DNA from: Brachionus rotundiformis
Lineage: Eukaryota > Rotifera > Eurotatoria > Ploima > Brachionidae
DNA length: 64,000 nucleotides
NCBI GenBank assembly: GCA_016802295.1
Contig: JAESIW010000208.1
Coordinates: 544,515-608,514 of the forward strand
Direction of reading: 5' to 3'
Shown: piece by piece, positions 44,115-56,619 of the stretch
Numbering within the stretch: the stretch's first letter is position 1
Layout: the number at the start of each line of letters is the position of its first letter
The notes under the pieces: generated by a model
The model's database searches: none
What the model was told of the DNA's origin: nothing
Seen by the model: only the letters and a program-made list of their open reading frames with translations
Program-made: the position numbers and the translations under genes

Positions 44115-44850
44115 AAGGGCACAATTTACTCAAAATTGATACATATTTAAGAATTAATCATAAAAATGTGAAAAAAGGTAGTTATAATTGTTTATTCTTT
44201 TGGATTATCCAAATTTTTGAACCAGCTTTTATTTTGTTATTTTAATAGAAAGTTTTTTGATAATATTCTATTTCATTCAGAAATTATCCTTGATTTGAAT
44301 TATTTAATTACAAAAAAAGTGCAAAAAACTTTCTTATATTTGATGAAATACGATATTTTATATATATTTATTTGTGGATAATGTATTATTTTGAATACAT
44401 ACAAAGACACAATTTAAAAACTTAATTAAGTATTTAAAATTTTTACTTAAATTTTATTTTAAGCCTTATATTTAATTATTTAAACGACTTAATTTAAAAT
44501 ATTATATTTATTTTGTGCCAAATATTTTGGTATTTTTTACAAATAAGGAGTTTTAATCATCTAAATAAAATTGGAATGTATTTAATCGATCTTTAAAATT
44601 ACTTAATCGATCACTAATATTTTTATAACTCTTATTTTACTAAATACCCTCAACTTATATTTATTAATCTGTCTCCTAAGTTAAATAAAACAGCAACTAA
44701 TTTTACTTAAAGTATCTCTTATATTTATTTATTTAATTGATTTAAAAAAAAGAATTATAAAAAATTTCAAATAATTTCAAATAAAATAATATCTTTTAAG
44801 TTTTTTCTTGGTCTACCTCTACCTCTCTTAAGTGGAGTTCTACTTTCTTA
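44115..44850. other. AT-rich spacer
   Basis: No gene recognised. Confidence 0.5.
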
Positions 44851-44856
44851 CTTATA

Positions 44857-45205
44857 TCACTGCTGGTTTGATGCTTGCGCTACTTTTTCAGCTTCCTTAT
44901 CAATTGTTTTTTTGTTCTTTTTTGTTGGTATAACTGTTTCTTGTGGAGTTTCTTCCTCTACTTCTGTTATCTTTCGCTTTAGAACTTTGATTGAGCTGAC
45001 AACTCTCTCTTCTTTATTTGCTTCTAATTGGTACTCAAGCGCCTTTTTAGACTTTTTCTTTGGATGCTTCCTGATCGTGGAATGTTCTCTCATAGATCCA
45101 GTTCTTCCTGGTTCTTTTCTTTTTATTGGATTCTTGAACCTCGTCTTTAGATTCTGATTCAGAAGTTACATAGTCATCAACTACTCGATAGTCACTATCA
45201 GACAT
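44857..45205 (-). pseudogene. Frame-shifted Lys/Glu-rich gene fragment, possibly transposon-derived
   Basis: From an ATG at 45205 the minus strand reads MSDSDYRVVDDYVTSESES, KKKRTRKNWIYERTFHDQEAS, then stops. A second frame continues KKALEYQLEANKEERVV...KRKITEVEEETPQ to 44857. A +1/-1 shift would join them. The acidic start, basic patch and NW-x8-F...A spacing vaguely resemble the N-termini of MULE/FLYWCH-type transposon proteins. Assignment weak. Confidence 0.3.
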
Positions 45206-45209
45206 TTCA

Positions 45210-47480
45210 ATACTTTGATAAAACTTAGATCACATTAGATCATCTTTAAATATCCACAAAAAAAAACTCTCACAGGAGATAATTAAATTAAATCAAGAGA
45301 TAATTTCAACAGTTAATAGCTATATTTATCATAATTATACTCATCTTCAGTAAATTTAATGACAAAAAAACCCAGGATACATAAATATTTATTATTAGAG
45401 ACAGTTAATTAATCAAATTAATCGAATAAATAACATTATAAATAGAGAAAATAAAATAATATATGTGATCGTTTAAGTAATGTAAGAGATCGATTAATAA
45501 TATCCCAAAAAAAATTGTGTCAAGTTTTTTCGACAAGCACCAAATATAAATTTAAGCTCAGTGTAATACGATCAGTAAGCCTACTAAAATTTTTCTTATT
45601 AAAAACCACATCAAAAAGATTTAATAAAATATAAAATTAAATTTTTATTCTTTTATTTTTTGGCTCGTATAAAAAATGCTTGTTAAAAATCGACTATGAA
45701 AAATAGTCACTTTTTTTCAAATTTTGCTTTATTTTACATGTCAACAATTCCTTATTAAATGGTCTTTTTGGTAAAATTCAACAACTAGAAATTTAGCTGA
45801 GCCCCTGAAGAAAATGTAAAATAGAAGAGTAAAGCAGGTTTCCACAGTCAAAGGAGATAATTTGGAAATCTTTTACCATATATACCAAGTAAAAACCAAA
45901 ATTTTTTTGTCTAAATGATAGTTTTTTATCAATATTAATAATAATGATATAAGTTATAACAAGCAAGCAAGCTAGACTTGCGAAAATGGGAAACAGTAGG
46001 ATACAACCTATGGTAACTGTGGTATGTACTGTGTTTAGAGCAAAGCCACTTCCCTATTATTTTTATGTTTAAATGTACATTTTTTAAAACACATTGGTTG
46101 TGTCGACGAAGTAATTAGAAAATAAAATATATTTGAATAAGATATCTATAAATAAGATTTTTATTTTTATTCTAAAATTTAGACATGCTCAAAGTTTAAT
46201 CGAGCATTTCAATAAAAAACAAAACTTATTTAGCTTGATTGGTTTTCAAATTAATTTAAGATTCAAGCTTCTTAATCTAACTTAAGATGCTTGATTTGAC
46301 CTTTTATCTACAAAAGAATAATTTGATAATTTTTTTTGATTGACAGATAAAAAAATCTTATTAAAGTAATTTTTATTTGTTTAAATTAATATCATTTGAT
46401 AAAAGATATTCAAATTGGTTTCCATCCAAATTTTAAATTGGTTTTATGTTGGATAAAGTATTGAACCATATTTATTTTTAGTGAAAAAGGGCCATCAAAA
46501 ACCAAACGCGTATTTCAGTAGTGTATTTATTCAATTAGGATTAAAAGATTAAAAAATATATTATTTTACTTTTTAAACTAAAATTTTACCAAATAGTCTG
46601 AGCATATTTTTTAACATATTAAGACATTTAGAAATCGACAAGATCATATAGCGTTCTTTGGTACTTGATGGTATATGGTTCGGTAACCATGCTGATTTTA
46701 TCTGCTAAACTTGCATCAACACCTAGTCAAAAATTCGACTTAAAAGCATTGTTGGGTATTTTTATTCCACTTCAATGTTTAGGACCATTTTTTTCATAAA
46801 TACTTTCCAAGTAATGTCGACAAATGATTTTCAAAAAATATTTTTATATTAATAATTTTTACAAGCACAGTGAATTATTTAGAAAAAAATAGCTAATAAA
46901 TTTATTTTCTTATTTTGGAATATTCATTCCAATAAATAGCCAAAAAAATAATTTTATAGAATAAATTAACTATTCAGACTCTTAAACAACTTTCTTATTT
47001 ATTTTTTTAAATCATGGTAAAAATTAATTTAATCAATATTTGGGTCTCAAAAACCCAATTAACTCGAGAAAGCCCTTAAAGTAATCCGATGAGTATATTT
47101 TTTATTAATCTAATCTCTCTAAAATTAAATTAACCATTTTAAAAACTTGGACAAATATTTAATTAAAAATTAAGACTTGTTTGCTGGTTGGAAAATTCCA
47201 TCACAATACCAATGTAATGTTCGTCTGTCTATATGTCTTGTTTAAATGTGGGCAAAATTAATTTCCAATTGTAAAACATAACCATGACAACCATTATCAT
47301 TTTCTTTAGTCCACACTTTGCTCTTAATTGAGCGCTAATAAAATATGAGCCAAAACATGAACAACTTGTTGTTTTAGTTGATAAGTGCTTAAGTATAAAA
47401 ATATTTAACAATAAAAATTAGGTTTTTAATATTTTCAAACTTAATAAAAATGTTTGTTTCAATTAAAAATTAAAAAAAAA
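45210..47480. other. AT-rich intergenic stretch (2.3 kb)
   Basis: No gene, RNA or repeat family recognised. Confidence 0.5.
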
Positions 47481-47489
47481 AAAGAATCC

Positions 47490-47780
47490 AAGGCCTAATT
47501 ATCTGTATTGTATTTCAGGCGAGAGTAGATTCATATCCAGGTCACGAATTAATTTCAGTTCTTGGGGTTTTAGTGCAAGGATGATTCGTCTGGCACACAA
47601 AAAACAATGACAAAAATAATTTCTATTGAAATCACTTCGTAGCTCACAAGCACTTTATATTCGCCTATTTAAATCAAAATTATATTATAATTTTCAAAAA
47701 ACATATAAATTTACCTTTTCGTATCTCACTATTTAATAGTTTTCTAAAATTTCTTATTCTATTATTTATCATTGACATGC
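47490..47780 (-). other. Possible small spliced gene
   Basis: Minus strand: ATG at about 47780 opens MSMINNRIRNFRKLLNSEIRK and reaches a good donor (GTAAAT). About 50 bases on, after TTTAAATAG, comes more coding-like sequence, in one frame FLCARRIILALKPQELKLIRDLDMNL. The phases do not join these two pieces cleanly, so the gene structure is unresolved. No family recognised. Confidence 0.25.
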
Positions 47781-47925
47781 GAAACTTGGTAAAATAAAAT
47801 TTTGAATTTTGTTTTGGAAAGATAATATTTCGAGACCATCAAGTGATTAAATTTTTTTAATTAGAAAATTAATTAGGTAAAATATAAAGTGCAAGACAAC
47901 AAAAAAAGACTAATTTGTGCCCAAT

Positions 47926-50369
47926 ATGCTCAAGCTGATGTTTGTTTCCAAGGATTTGTATCCGTGCTTAAACCAGTACCAAAACTCGGGACTCCTGATC
48001 AAGTCCGAAGTGCTGCACAATGGATGTCTCGAACACAAGAGACCGCCAGATGACAAATGGGTAAGAAATGCATTTAATTAATTTTTTCCCAGGCACCTAT
48101 TCAACCATTTTTAAAATTTATAAAAAATTTTACAATGAATATCTAAAATTAATTAGTTATGGAGCAGCGATTTTAATATAAAGCCTAGACATTTTATTAG
48201 AGTAATTCCTATACGTCAAATGTGTTTCGATCATTTAAAGACTTAAATTTTAATTTTTAATTTAAAAATGAATAAGCATTTTTTTCCAAAAATAGTAGAT
48301 GTTCCAGAGCATAATTAGGCATAATCTATGGTAAAATTTTTAAGAATTTTAAATTAAAAGCTTAGCTTGTTTCTAGATTTGAAGGAGGGATTTTGAAATA
48401 TGGGTCGCAAATATAAAACATTTGATGAGAATTTAAAATTAACTTTATCAAATAATGATAAGAATTTTTTGTTTTAAGTATTTATGAGAAAATATTATCA
48501 ACAAAGTTATACATTTATTTGAAAAATTAATTATTTTTCTTTAATATTTGCTCAAAAAAATGAAAAATTTTTTAAAATGGTCAAAATTGAAATTAGGCGA
48601 AAATGTTATGTTAATTTTGCATTTTTATGAAAAAATTTTAAAAATTCTTAATAAAAGATCGATGCTTGTGTAATATTAAAATTGTACAACTAAAAACTTA
48701 AATTGGCACCAAAAAAATTTAAATTTTCTTTATGAAAAGTTAATATATTTATTAATTTAAAACTTTTCTATGGTCTTAAGTGTGATATTTTAGACCTTTT
48801 CATTATTTTTTCAAAAAATAACTTAATAGATTCGTTTTAATCAAATAAATAAAAATTAATAGCTTTAAATGTTAGAAATTATATCTATAATACTTAAAAA
48901 AATTAACAGTGGCTTACATAATTAAAATTTATATACAAAACTAATAGTCTAGAGGAACCAACAATGTTCTTAATTAGGAATACCATGACTTTTCCTAACT
49001 ATTTCATTTTTACAATATCTAATTGAGAGATATTTAAACTTAACAACAAGTGAAATGATTCGTAAAATATTTTAATTTTTATTGTATATTTTTCCTTAAT
49101 GACTTTGATTTATTTTAAGAGAAATAAAAATCAGTACTTTTGCTTTAAATTTAAAATAAAAAGAGTCTTTACTTAAATTTATTAATAAAAAAATTTTAAG
49201 AAATGGTTTAATAGAAAATATTCTTAAATATAATATTCTTACATTTTAACAAAATTAAAACAAATTTACGTATTATTGCCAAGAGAAAACTCAATCCCAT
49301 TCAGCTTTTTACCATTTTTTCTTTTTTAAAATTTTTCCCATAAAATTATTAAATATTTTTAAATTTATTTATTTTTGATAAAAATTTATTTCTTAATTGT
49401 AGAGGACTTCCAATATGAATCTACGTCGTTTGACTTTGTTAGATAATCAAAAAAAATTGTACCTTGAGTCAATAGATGAAAACCACGAGAAAATTTTTTT
49501 AATCGACTTGGACAATGTAGATGAAGTAATCATAAATATAAAAAATAAACAAAAAAATCCAACTAATTAATTAAATTAATCAATTAAAGATTAACTTGAG
49601 TGAAAAAAAGCGAGTTATCTATTTGAAAAGAATCGAGTCAAATGAAACATGTCTCCTAAGCTCAATTGATAAGATAAATCTGAAAGAATGGCTCAAAATT
49701 TTGTGCAAAAATTGCGGCTTTCACGAGTCATACAGAACCAAATCGTCCAAAAAACCCAAGACTCTACGAGAATTAATTAATCGCACATGCAACGAAACCA
49801 ACCGGACCAGAAGACTGACCATGATGCCAAAAAAATCCCAAAAGCTAATAGCTGGCACAAATAATGTAAATACTAAATCAACACAAGTGGCTGGCCTGGT
49901 ATCTCATTCTGTCGGCTCTTCTTCCGAGAGTCAACTTCTAGCAGTTTTGTTCGGATCTAATAAGGAAAACAAATTGGACTATCTGTGTTTGGATCAGTGC
50001 AAAAGTGGTCTAGATGATGATGACACAAGAGCCGATATTGGCGCCAACTCAAACTCCTTGAACGACCTGAGATTGTTCATGGACGAGAAGCAGAATAAAA
50101 TAAACTATGTACCTCTAGAGGTGGTCAACAGCAAGAATGATATGCACACCGCTTTAGACACTTCTTCACAGCTAAGTGACTCATCATCGTTTAATAATGA
50201 GCAAAAAATCTATGATTTAGATTTGAATAATAGTTTTACTTTTAGCAAAAAAAGTAATGCTTCCAATGCTACATCTAACACTAACACGGACATTCCATAT
50301 ACCTGCTTGGACGCAAAGCGAACCGAAGCTTTAAAAAGTACAATCAAAGAGCAAAAAAAATATTTTTGA
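47926..50369 (+). CDS. PH-domain docking adaptor (Gab/DOS-like) with ITIM-type tyrosines
   Basis: Three exons, 47926..48060, 49403..49525, 49590..50369, introns 1,342 and 64 nt, 345 aa. The exons join in phase 0 into a PH domain (about residues 20-120): GCLEHKRPPDDKW, LRRLTLLDNQKKLYL, IFLIDLDNVDE, KRVIYLKRIE and the terminal LKEWLKILCKN with its invariant Trp. The rest is a Ser/Asn-rich, probably disordered tail with spaced tyrosines: LDYLCL, INYVPL and IPYTCL match the ITIM/SHP2-binding consensus (I/V/L/S)xYxx(L/V/I), and KIYDLDL is a fourth candidate. PH plus phosphotyrosine tail is the layout of Gab/DOS, FRS and DOK docking proteins, which act at membranes downstream of receptor tyrosine kinases. 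No PTB domain, favouring Gab/DOS. Orthology not established. Confidence 0.75.
48061..49402 (+). other. 1.3-kb intron of the PH-domain gene
   Basis: The longest intron here (GTAAGA...TTGTAG). AT-rich, no internal gene or transposon recognised. First-intron position makes regulatory content possible, but nothing specific is visible. Confidence 0.65.
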
Positions 50370-50556
50370 CATTTTTTTTTCAATTTTTCTAAAACAGTAT
50401 TTTTTAATTGTTATCTAATATTGTACTACATAAGCTTAAATAGTTTCGATAATTATTTGAAGTATTGCTATTATTTTAATTGATTATTTTGTATAGTATT
50501 AAATAAATTTTAATTAGTTTTAAGTTCACAAGGAATATTAATTTTTTTTCCTAACT

Positions 50557-51610
50557 GCTGGTCGTCCTACCTTACGTCGCCCCTAAGGTGTCCATTGAAG
50601 GACCCTTTTTGGTATCCGTGTATCTTTCATTATAAGTACATGCCCAAGCCATCGCAGCCTTTTGTTCTTAATACATTGACTTAATAGCTCTGATTTTGTC
50701 ATTCTGTAAAGGTCACAATTCTTAATAATGTCTCACGCCAGTGTAGGCTTCCAGTGTGAAAGGTGTTAAAGCTTTTTCTGTCAGATTCACTCATCCCCCC
50801 AACATTCACTTCCTTACATCAATGTTGCTTTTACTACACTGTTGTATAGTTTAAGTTTTGTTTCCATGCTGGTCGGAGTCTAGCAAAGACACTCTTTGCT
50901 TTAGCAAGTCTATTCTTAATGTCTTTGTGTGTTACCCAACGTTGTACTGATGATGCTACCTAGGTATGTGAATTCATTAACACACTAGATTTGTGTATTC
51001 GATGGTGATCGGGGTATCCAATTTGGTGTATATGCACATGGCTTTTGTCTTGGCCCCATTTATTTCGAGTCCAGTTGGTCTAGCGTGGTTCACCAAATAT
51101 TGCATTTTCATATGCATATCCGTTTCCCGATTTGATATTTACACCAAATCATCTGCAAAGTCTAAATCTTCAAGTTTTTCAGTTAATCCCCATTGAATAC
51201 CTCTCGCACTAACAGTTGTTTTCTTCATGACACAGTCAATCAATATTAGGAATAGTGTCGGAGAGAGAACACACCCTTGTCTGATTCCTGTACACACTTT
51301 GAAGCTTTCAGATTGTCCTTTTTCCAGAATCACGCTACACTCAAAATTTTCGTAGAAGAGTTTTATCAAGTTAACTATCTTCTGTGGTAGGCCATAAGAT
51401 CTTAATATAGCCAATTAGGTTTCTCTGTGTATGCAAAAGGCTTTCTTGAAGTCAATGAAGTTTAGATTCAGGGGGCTATTCCATTCCAGACTTTGTTCTA
51501 TGATGCTCCTAAGGGTAAATATTTGGTCTAAATATTTCTTAAATTTTAAAAAAGTATGTTCAGTAATTAATTGGATTATTAAGTCCCCACAAACTTTCAG
51601 CACAAAATTT
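50557..51610 (-). pseudogene. RTE-like retrotransposon relic A
   Basis: Minus strand blocks: QSLEWNSPLNLNFIDFKKAF, a stop in place of Trp, AILRSYGLPQKIVNLIKLFYENFECS, GIRQGCVLSPTLFLILID, LEDLDFADDLV then a stop, and the C-terminal RRKVGRP region, cut off at 50557. From about 50557 to 51335 it is almost base-for-base the reverse complement of relic B (55706-56480), sharing the same stop codons. Confidence 0.85.
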
Positions 51611-51614
51611 TAAT

Positions 51615-52790
51615 CATTAAAAGTGACCCTATTTAAAAAAGTATTTGTGATCACAATCAATTGTTCTGATATTTATATTATTGCACTCGTTGTAAACGTG
51701 CTTAGTTTTGTAAGTCATTTTATGAATTTATGGACTTATATGAAAATCTTTCATAAAATGTTTTTTGGAACTAGTCGAATAGAGATATCGAAGACTTGTT
51801 TTTAAAATAACAGGCTGATGCTTTTGTGGGGTCAAATTTGAAGAATAGACCAGGAGTAAGAGGCCAACCATGCATCTTACACTTGATTTTTTAAATTTAC
51901 AATTTCTTTAACTCATTTTCTGTCTCAATCATTTCTTTAACGAACTTACTAATTACTAATATGATATACATAAATTAATTAAAAAGAATCAGATAAGAAT
52001 TAAAAAATTTCTATTTTCCATATCTATATTTTCCAAGCAAACTTAAAAAAAGTATCTTGAACCGAATTACAAGATAGTGAGTTAAATTTAAAACCAATTC
52101 AACAATATCTGAGAGTTGTGAAGCAGATGATCAAGAATGTCTTCCAGTAATGAAACAAAAGAAAAACTGGATAATTGCAGAAACTTACCAAGTCATCGAA
52201 TGGTTAAATAAGCGGTATGTGGAAGAAAAATTTAAATAGATTACAATAATTTTTCATTATAGAAATTAATTATTAAATAAAATTGTAAAAATTTTTTGTT
52301 GCTTTAATTTTAATTGGTATTGGGTAAGAGATGCTGAACATCCAGTTGAGAAGCCTTTGTTTAGATTGACAAATTAGTCTTAAGTGATGCATAGAAAGGA
52401 CTAATTAGTAATTAAAAAAAGGTGCAACCTCAAATGATAAATCAAAAGAACAGTTAAAGGTGAGTTAATATGAATTTAATTATATTATTTAGATTAATTG
52501 TAAATCCTGTAATCAAACCAAAATTTTAATTATTTTATTTGAATATTTATATGAAAATTAATTTAAAAAAAGATATAAATCAAATAAATTTTAACAAGTT
52601 TTACTAACATTTTTTGTTATCTTATTATTTAAAAAAACGAACTATAATCTTTAGAATTTAAAATGAATTTGGCAAATAGCTAAATATTAATTTAGCATTT
52701 AATATTTGAATATGAAGCTAATTAAACTTTTAAATTAGCTTTGATAAAAAGTGTTTATAATAAATCTATTAAGACTAAAATTTTACTTAA
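51615..52790. other. AT-rich spacer
   Basis: No gene recognised. Confidence 0.5.
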
Positions 52791-52799
52791 TATTCACAA

Positions 52800-53121
52800 A
52801 TGAATTCAAATTGTTCAGGTTATTATAATCTTAGAGCTATTTATGAATTTCCCAAGAATTGCCAAAGCCAGTTCTGTTGTGGCATTTGCTACAACAGATC
52901 ATGCTGCCTGAATCCGACATTTTATCTCGATCAGTCAAAGTGTAAAAATTATGATCAAGAAGATTTCTATTTTGTGTAATCTACAAATTAAAAATATTTA
53001 AATAAAACTAATTATTGTTTTAAGGATGCCAGCATCTATTGGATTTCTGGCTTTCATGTCAATTTTAATATTATTAATCTCAATACAATGCTATTTACAA
53101 TCAATTAAAAGAAATAAATAA
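52800..53121 (+). CDS. Shisa-like/CYYR-type single-pass membrane protein
   Basis: Two exons, 52800..52975 and 53025..53121, intron 49 nt, 90 aa. The N-terminal part has CSGYYN, then FCCGICYNRSCC, the double-Cys signature of the Shisa/CYYR1/VOPP1/WBP1 superfamily (xCCGxCxxRxCC). Exon 2 encodes one hydrophobic helix (IGFLAFMSILILLISIQCY) and a short basic tail (SIKRNK). No signal peptide is present at this ATG, whereas family members usually have one, so an upstream exon may be missing. Many Shisa members hold Wnt/FGF receptors or glutamate receptors and carry PY motifs in their tails; this tail has none. It ends 62 bp from the end of the convergent RPLP1 gene. Confidence 0.7.
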
Positions 53122-53182
53122 AAAAACAATTTAAATCCAAGAATTTTATTCAAACTGAAATGTTTTTAATTAAAAATTCCGA

Positions 53183-53616
53183 TCAATCAAAGAGGCCTTT
53201 AAATGAATTATTAATTTTGATTTTTAATTTTTGAATAAATCTTACCAAATCCCATGTCTTCGTCTTCAGACTCTTCTTTCTTTTCTTCCTTTTTGGTCTC
53301 TTCTTTTTTGGACTCAGCAGCAGTGGTCGCAGCCGCCGGAGCAGAAGCTGGAGCAGCTGGTGCACTAGCTGCAGAACCGAGGCTTGTAATCAGCTCTTTC
53401 ACATCAACTCCTTCTAAAGCGTTGGCAAATAGACCTGGCCAGTAAGGCTCAACTTCATAATTTGCAGCTTTTAAAATTGCATTAATTTTGTCAGCCTTTA
53501 AATGATAAGATAATAAATTTCAACATATTTGTAACATTTACAGTAATGGCAATGTTATCATCGGCCAATATTAGCGCTGCATACACACATGCCAATTCGT
53601 CGTTTTGACCAACCAT
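53183..53616 (-). CDS. RPLP1: 60S acidic ribosomal protein P1
   Basis: Three exons, complement(53183..53196, 53246..53495, 53542..53616), introns 49 and 46 nt, 112 aa. N-terminal dimerisation domain (NDELACVYAALILADDN, NAILKAANYEVEPYWPGLFANALEG, VKELITSLGS) identifies P1 rather than P2. An Ala-rich hinge and a Glu/Lys run follow, then the universal stalk tail ESEDEDMGFGLFD. The final GLFD comes from a 14-nt last exon; without that splice the tail would read into intron sequence. P1/P2 dimers on P0 form the ribosomal stalk that recruits elongation-factor GTPases. Confidence 0.97.
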
Positions 53617-53619
53617 TTT

Positions 53620-54455
53620 GTCAACTCAGTGCTAGTCGTCGGATTGTTTAATTTTAGACCTTAGCTCAAAAGAGAACACAGCACTTCTAATTTTTATGTT
53701 ACTAATAAAAAAGGTAATATAAAAGCATTACCTATAAAAGGCATGATATATTTTCCATGCTAAATTTATCTGCAGTCTTCATAAATTTGAATAATATATT
53801 TTAAAAAATTTAGTAATATTTAGAACTTAACTTTAGAACAGTTACCTAACCAAAGTAAAAATTTTGGCTGACAAATGACTATGACCACAAGTCTGTCATT
53901 TTTATTAAAATTTAAGAATTGGTTTAATTTTAATTTTTAAAATGCCATTTAATTAAAATCCTATTTTTTATTGAAAAGGTGTGTAAAATTTCTGTGAACA
54001 TTAATTTTGATTAAAAGATTTTAATAAATATGATAATCTATCCAATTTTTGTTTTTTTTTTACCTAAGTTTTCAAGGTTTGAAGGTTCCTCTTAAATTTA
54101 TCATAAAAAAAATTAAATTTTTATAAATTGCTGTATGTATAGTAACTAGTATTCGAATTTTAATGACCACTGAGAACAATATAAGGGGCCAATATTTAAA
54201 AAAAAAGAATTCCTTTCCATTTCAAAAATTCGATTAGGTCAACAACATTCAATTATTAGGTATTCAAAAATAAATGTTGAAATTGTTTCTGATACAAAAA
54301 TACAAGTGATAAAAATATGATCTTAACCAAGCAAAATTATGGTGAAAAATTTTTTTAACTTTGAAAGTTAATTAATTATTAAAAGATAATAAGGCTTTTT
54401 CAAACAATTTAAATTAAAATTATGGGAATATTATTTCGGCACAATCAATTTCTGA
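53620..54455. other. AT-rich spacer
   Basis: No gene recognised upstream of RPLP1. Confidence 0.5.
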
Positions 54456-54459
54456 TAAG

Positions 54460-55070
54460 CACAGTGAAAAAAACATTCAACACAATTTGATTTCTTCTAA
54501 ACACAAAAAATTGTATTTAAAAAAAAACAGTTAATACAAAAAAGTTGTTCTTGAAAATAATTTTTTATTTTAATTTTTATTTAATGATAATTTAGTAAAT
54601 TTCGAAGCTAAAAGAAAAGATATTTAAAAAAATCAGTCTCTAGACCCTAAGTCTCTAAAACCATTTTTCCGCATTTTTTGCTCTATCTCTTTTAGGTTTA
54701 TTGACAAATTGGTTCTTTTAAACAGTTCTTTTAATGCCAAATTTGCAAAATTTCCTAATTTAGTGAAAAACTTGCAAGAACATTTTTTACTTAAGTTAAG
54801 GTTAACCTTATAACAGTTCTTGAATAAATAATTGGTTTATCTTGGATTAGGTAAACAATTTGTTTATTATTTCATAAATTCATTAATTTTTGTTAAATTT
54901 TCCTTCATTTTTTGGAACTAATTAGAAAAAAATTTGTTCTGTTTAATATTTTTAATCCAAAATAATGTTCTGTGTTGAATGTATTTATTTCATTTTTAAT
55001 TTTGGTGTTGAGAAGAAATCATTGTGTGCTGAGCGTTTTGAAATTGTGTTGAATGGTTATTTTTGTGTTA
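54460..55070. mobile_element. Possible foldback element (imperfect inverted repeat)
   Basis: The left AACATTCAACACAATTTGAT, followed by TTTCTTCTAAACAC, is mirrored at the right by GTGTTGAGAAGAAATC and AAATTGTGTTGAATGGTT, with further partial pairing inside. Arms are imperfect; ends not well defined. Confidence 0.4.
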
Positions 55071-55229
55071 AAAAGGAAGACCCAAAAATTATATCAAGGT
55101 TGTTTAAACGTTTTTTGTAATAATAATGATGCTCAAAAATTATCATTAAATATTAGTTAAAAATTTTTGGCACTCTATCAAAAATGATTGAGTTAATATA
55201 CTGAAGGCTGTATTTACAGACCCCCAAAA

Positions 55230-56560
55230 AATTCAAACCTAATTAACAGAAGCATCGATACACTTCTTTCTGAAGCTAGTAAGCTAGCAACGACCTCGAT
55301 ATTGACATTACCAGGCCTAAAAGAAATTCAGGCTGCTGTAAAGGCTCTCAAAAACAGGAAATTGATGGCGTCACGGCAGAAATACTAAAAGCTGATGGAA
55401 GGTGTTCAGTAGAGATATTGCACGATCTCTTCAGTAACATATGGCGGCAAGAAGTAATACCGGAGGACTTGTCAAGAGGTCTCATAGTTAAGCTTACGAA
55501 AAAAAGCAACAAAATGATATTTGATAATTGGAGAGGAATAACACTTCTACCAAAAGCAATAATTCTGGTAAGAATCTGAGGTACTTTGGGTGCTATACTA
55601 AGGAAAGAGCAAACAAGCTGTATAGAAGAGGTAGAGGATGCACAGACCAGATATTTGCGCTCATAGAACAAAGAACAAAGTCTGGAATGGAATAGCTCAT
55701 TGTCTGGAAAAAGGACAATCTGAAAGCTTCAAAGTGTGTACAGGAATCAGACAAGGGTGTGTTCTCTCTCCGACACTATTCCTAATATTGATTGACTGTG
55801 TCATGAAGAAAACAACTGTTAGTGCGAGAGGTATTCAATGGGGATTAACTGAAAAACTTGAAGATTTAGACTTTGCAGATGATTTGGTGTAAATATCAAA
55901 TCGGGAAACGGATATGCATATGAAAATGCAATATTTGGTGAACCACGCTAGACCAACTGGACTCGAAATAAATGGGGCCAAGACAAAAGCCATGTGCATA
56001 TACACCAAATTGGATACCCCGATCACCATCGATAATACACAAATCTAGTGTGTTAATGAATTCACATACCTAGGTAGCATCATCAGTACAACGTTGGGTA
56101 ACACACAAAGACATTAAGAATAGACTTGCTAAAGCAAAGAGTGTCTTTGCTAGACTCCGACCAGCATGGAAACAAAACTTAAACTATACAACAGTGTAGT
56201 AAAAGCAACATTGATGTAAGGAAGTGAATGTTGGGGGGATGAGTGAATCTGACAGAAAAAGCTTTAACACCTTTCACACTGGAAGCCTACACTGGCGTGA
56301 GACATTATTAAGAATTGTGACCTTTACAGAATGACAAAATCAGAGCTATTAAGTCAATGTATTAAGAACAAAAGGCTGCGATGGCTTGGGCATGTACTTA
56401 TAATGAAAGATACACGGATACCAAAAAGGGTCCTTCAATGGACACCTCAGGGGCGACGTAAGGTAGGACGACCAGTAGTAACATGGAGGTCAACAATCAC
56501 GAAAGAGCTCATAAGTGAAAAAATGGGAACTTATAAGACATTAAGAATAGATTTGCAAAA
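55230..56560 (+). pseudogene. RTE-like retrotransposon relic B
   Basis: Frame-shifted blocks: EIQAAVKALKNRKL, VEILHDLFSNIWRQEVIPEDL, NWRGITLLPKA, TDQIFALIEQRTKSGMEWN, then an internal deletion joining directly to LEKGQSESFKVCTGIRQGCVLSPTLFLILID, FADDLV-stop, and a C-terminal NKRLRWLGHVLIMKDTRIPKR...GRRKVGRPVVTWRSTI. The second half is an inverted near-identical copy of relic A. Not functional. Confidence 0.85.
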
Positions 56561-56619
56561 ACAAAAGGAGTGTTTACCAGACTCAAACTTGTGTGGAAAT
56601 CAAAGTACAACAAGGGAAC

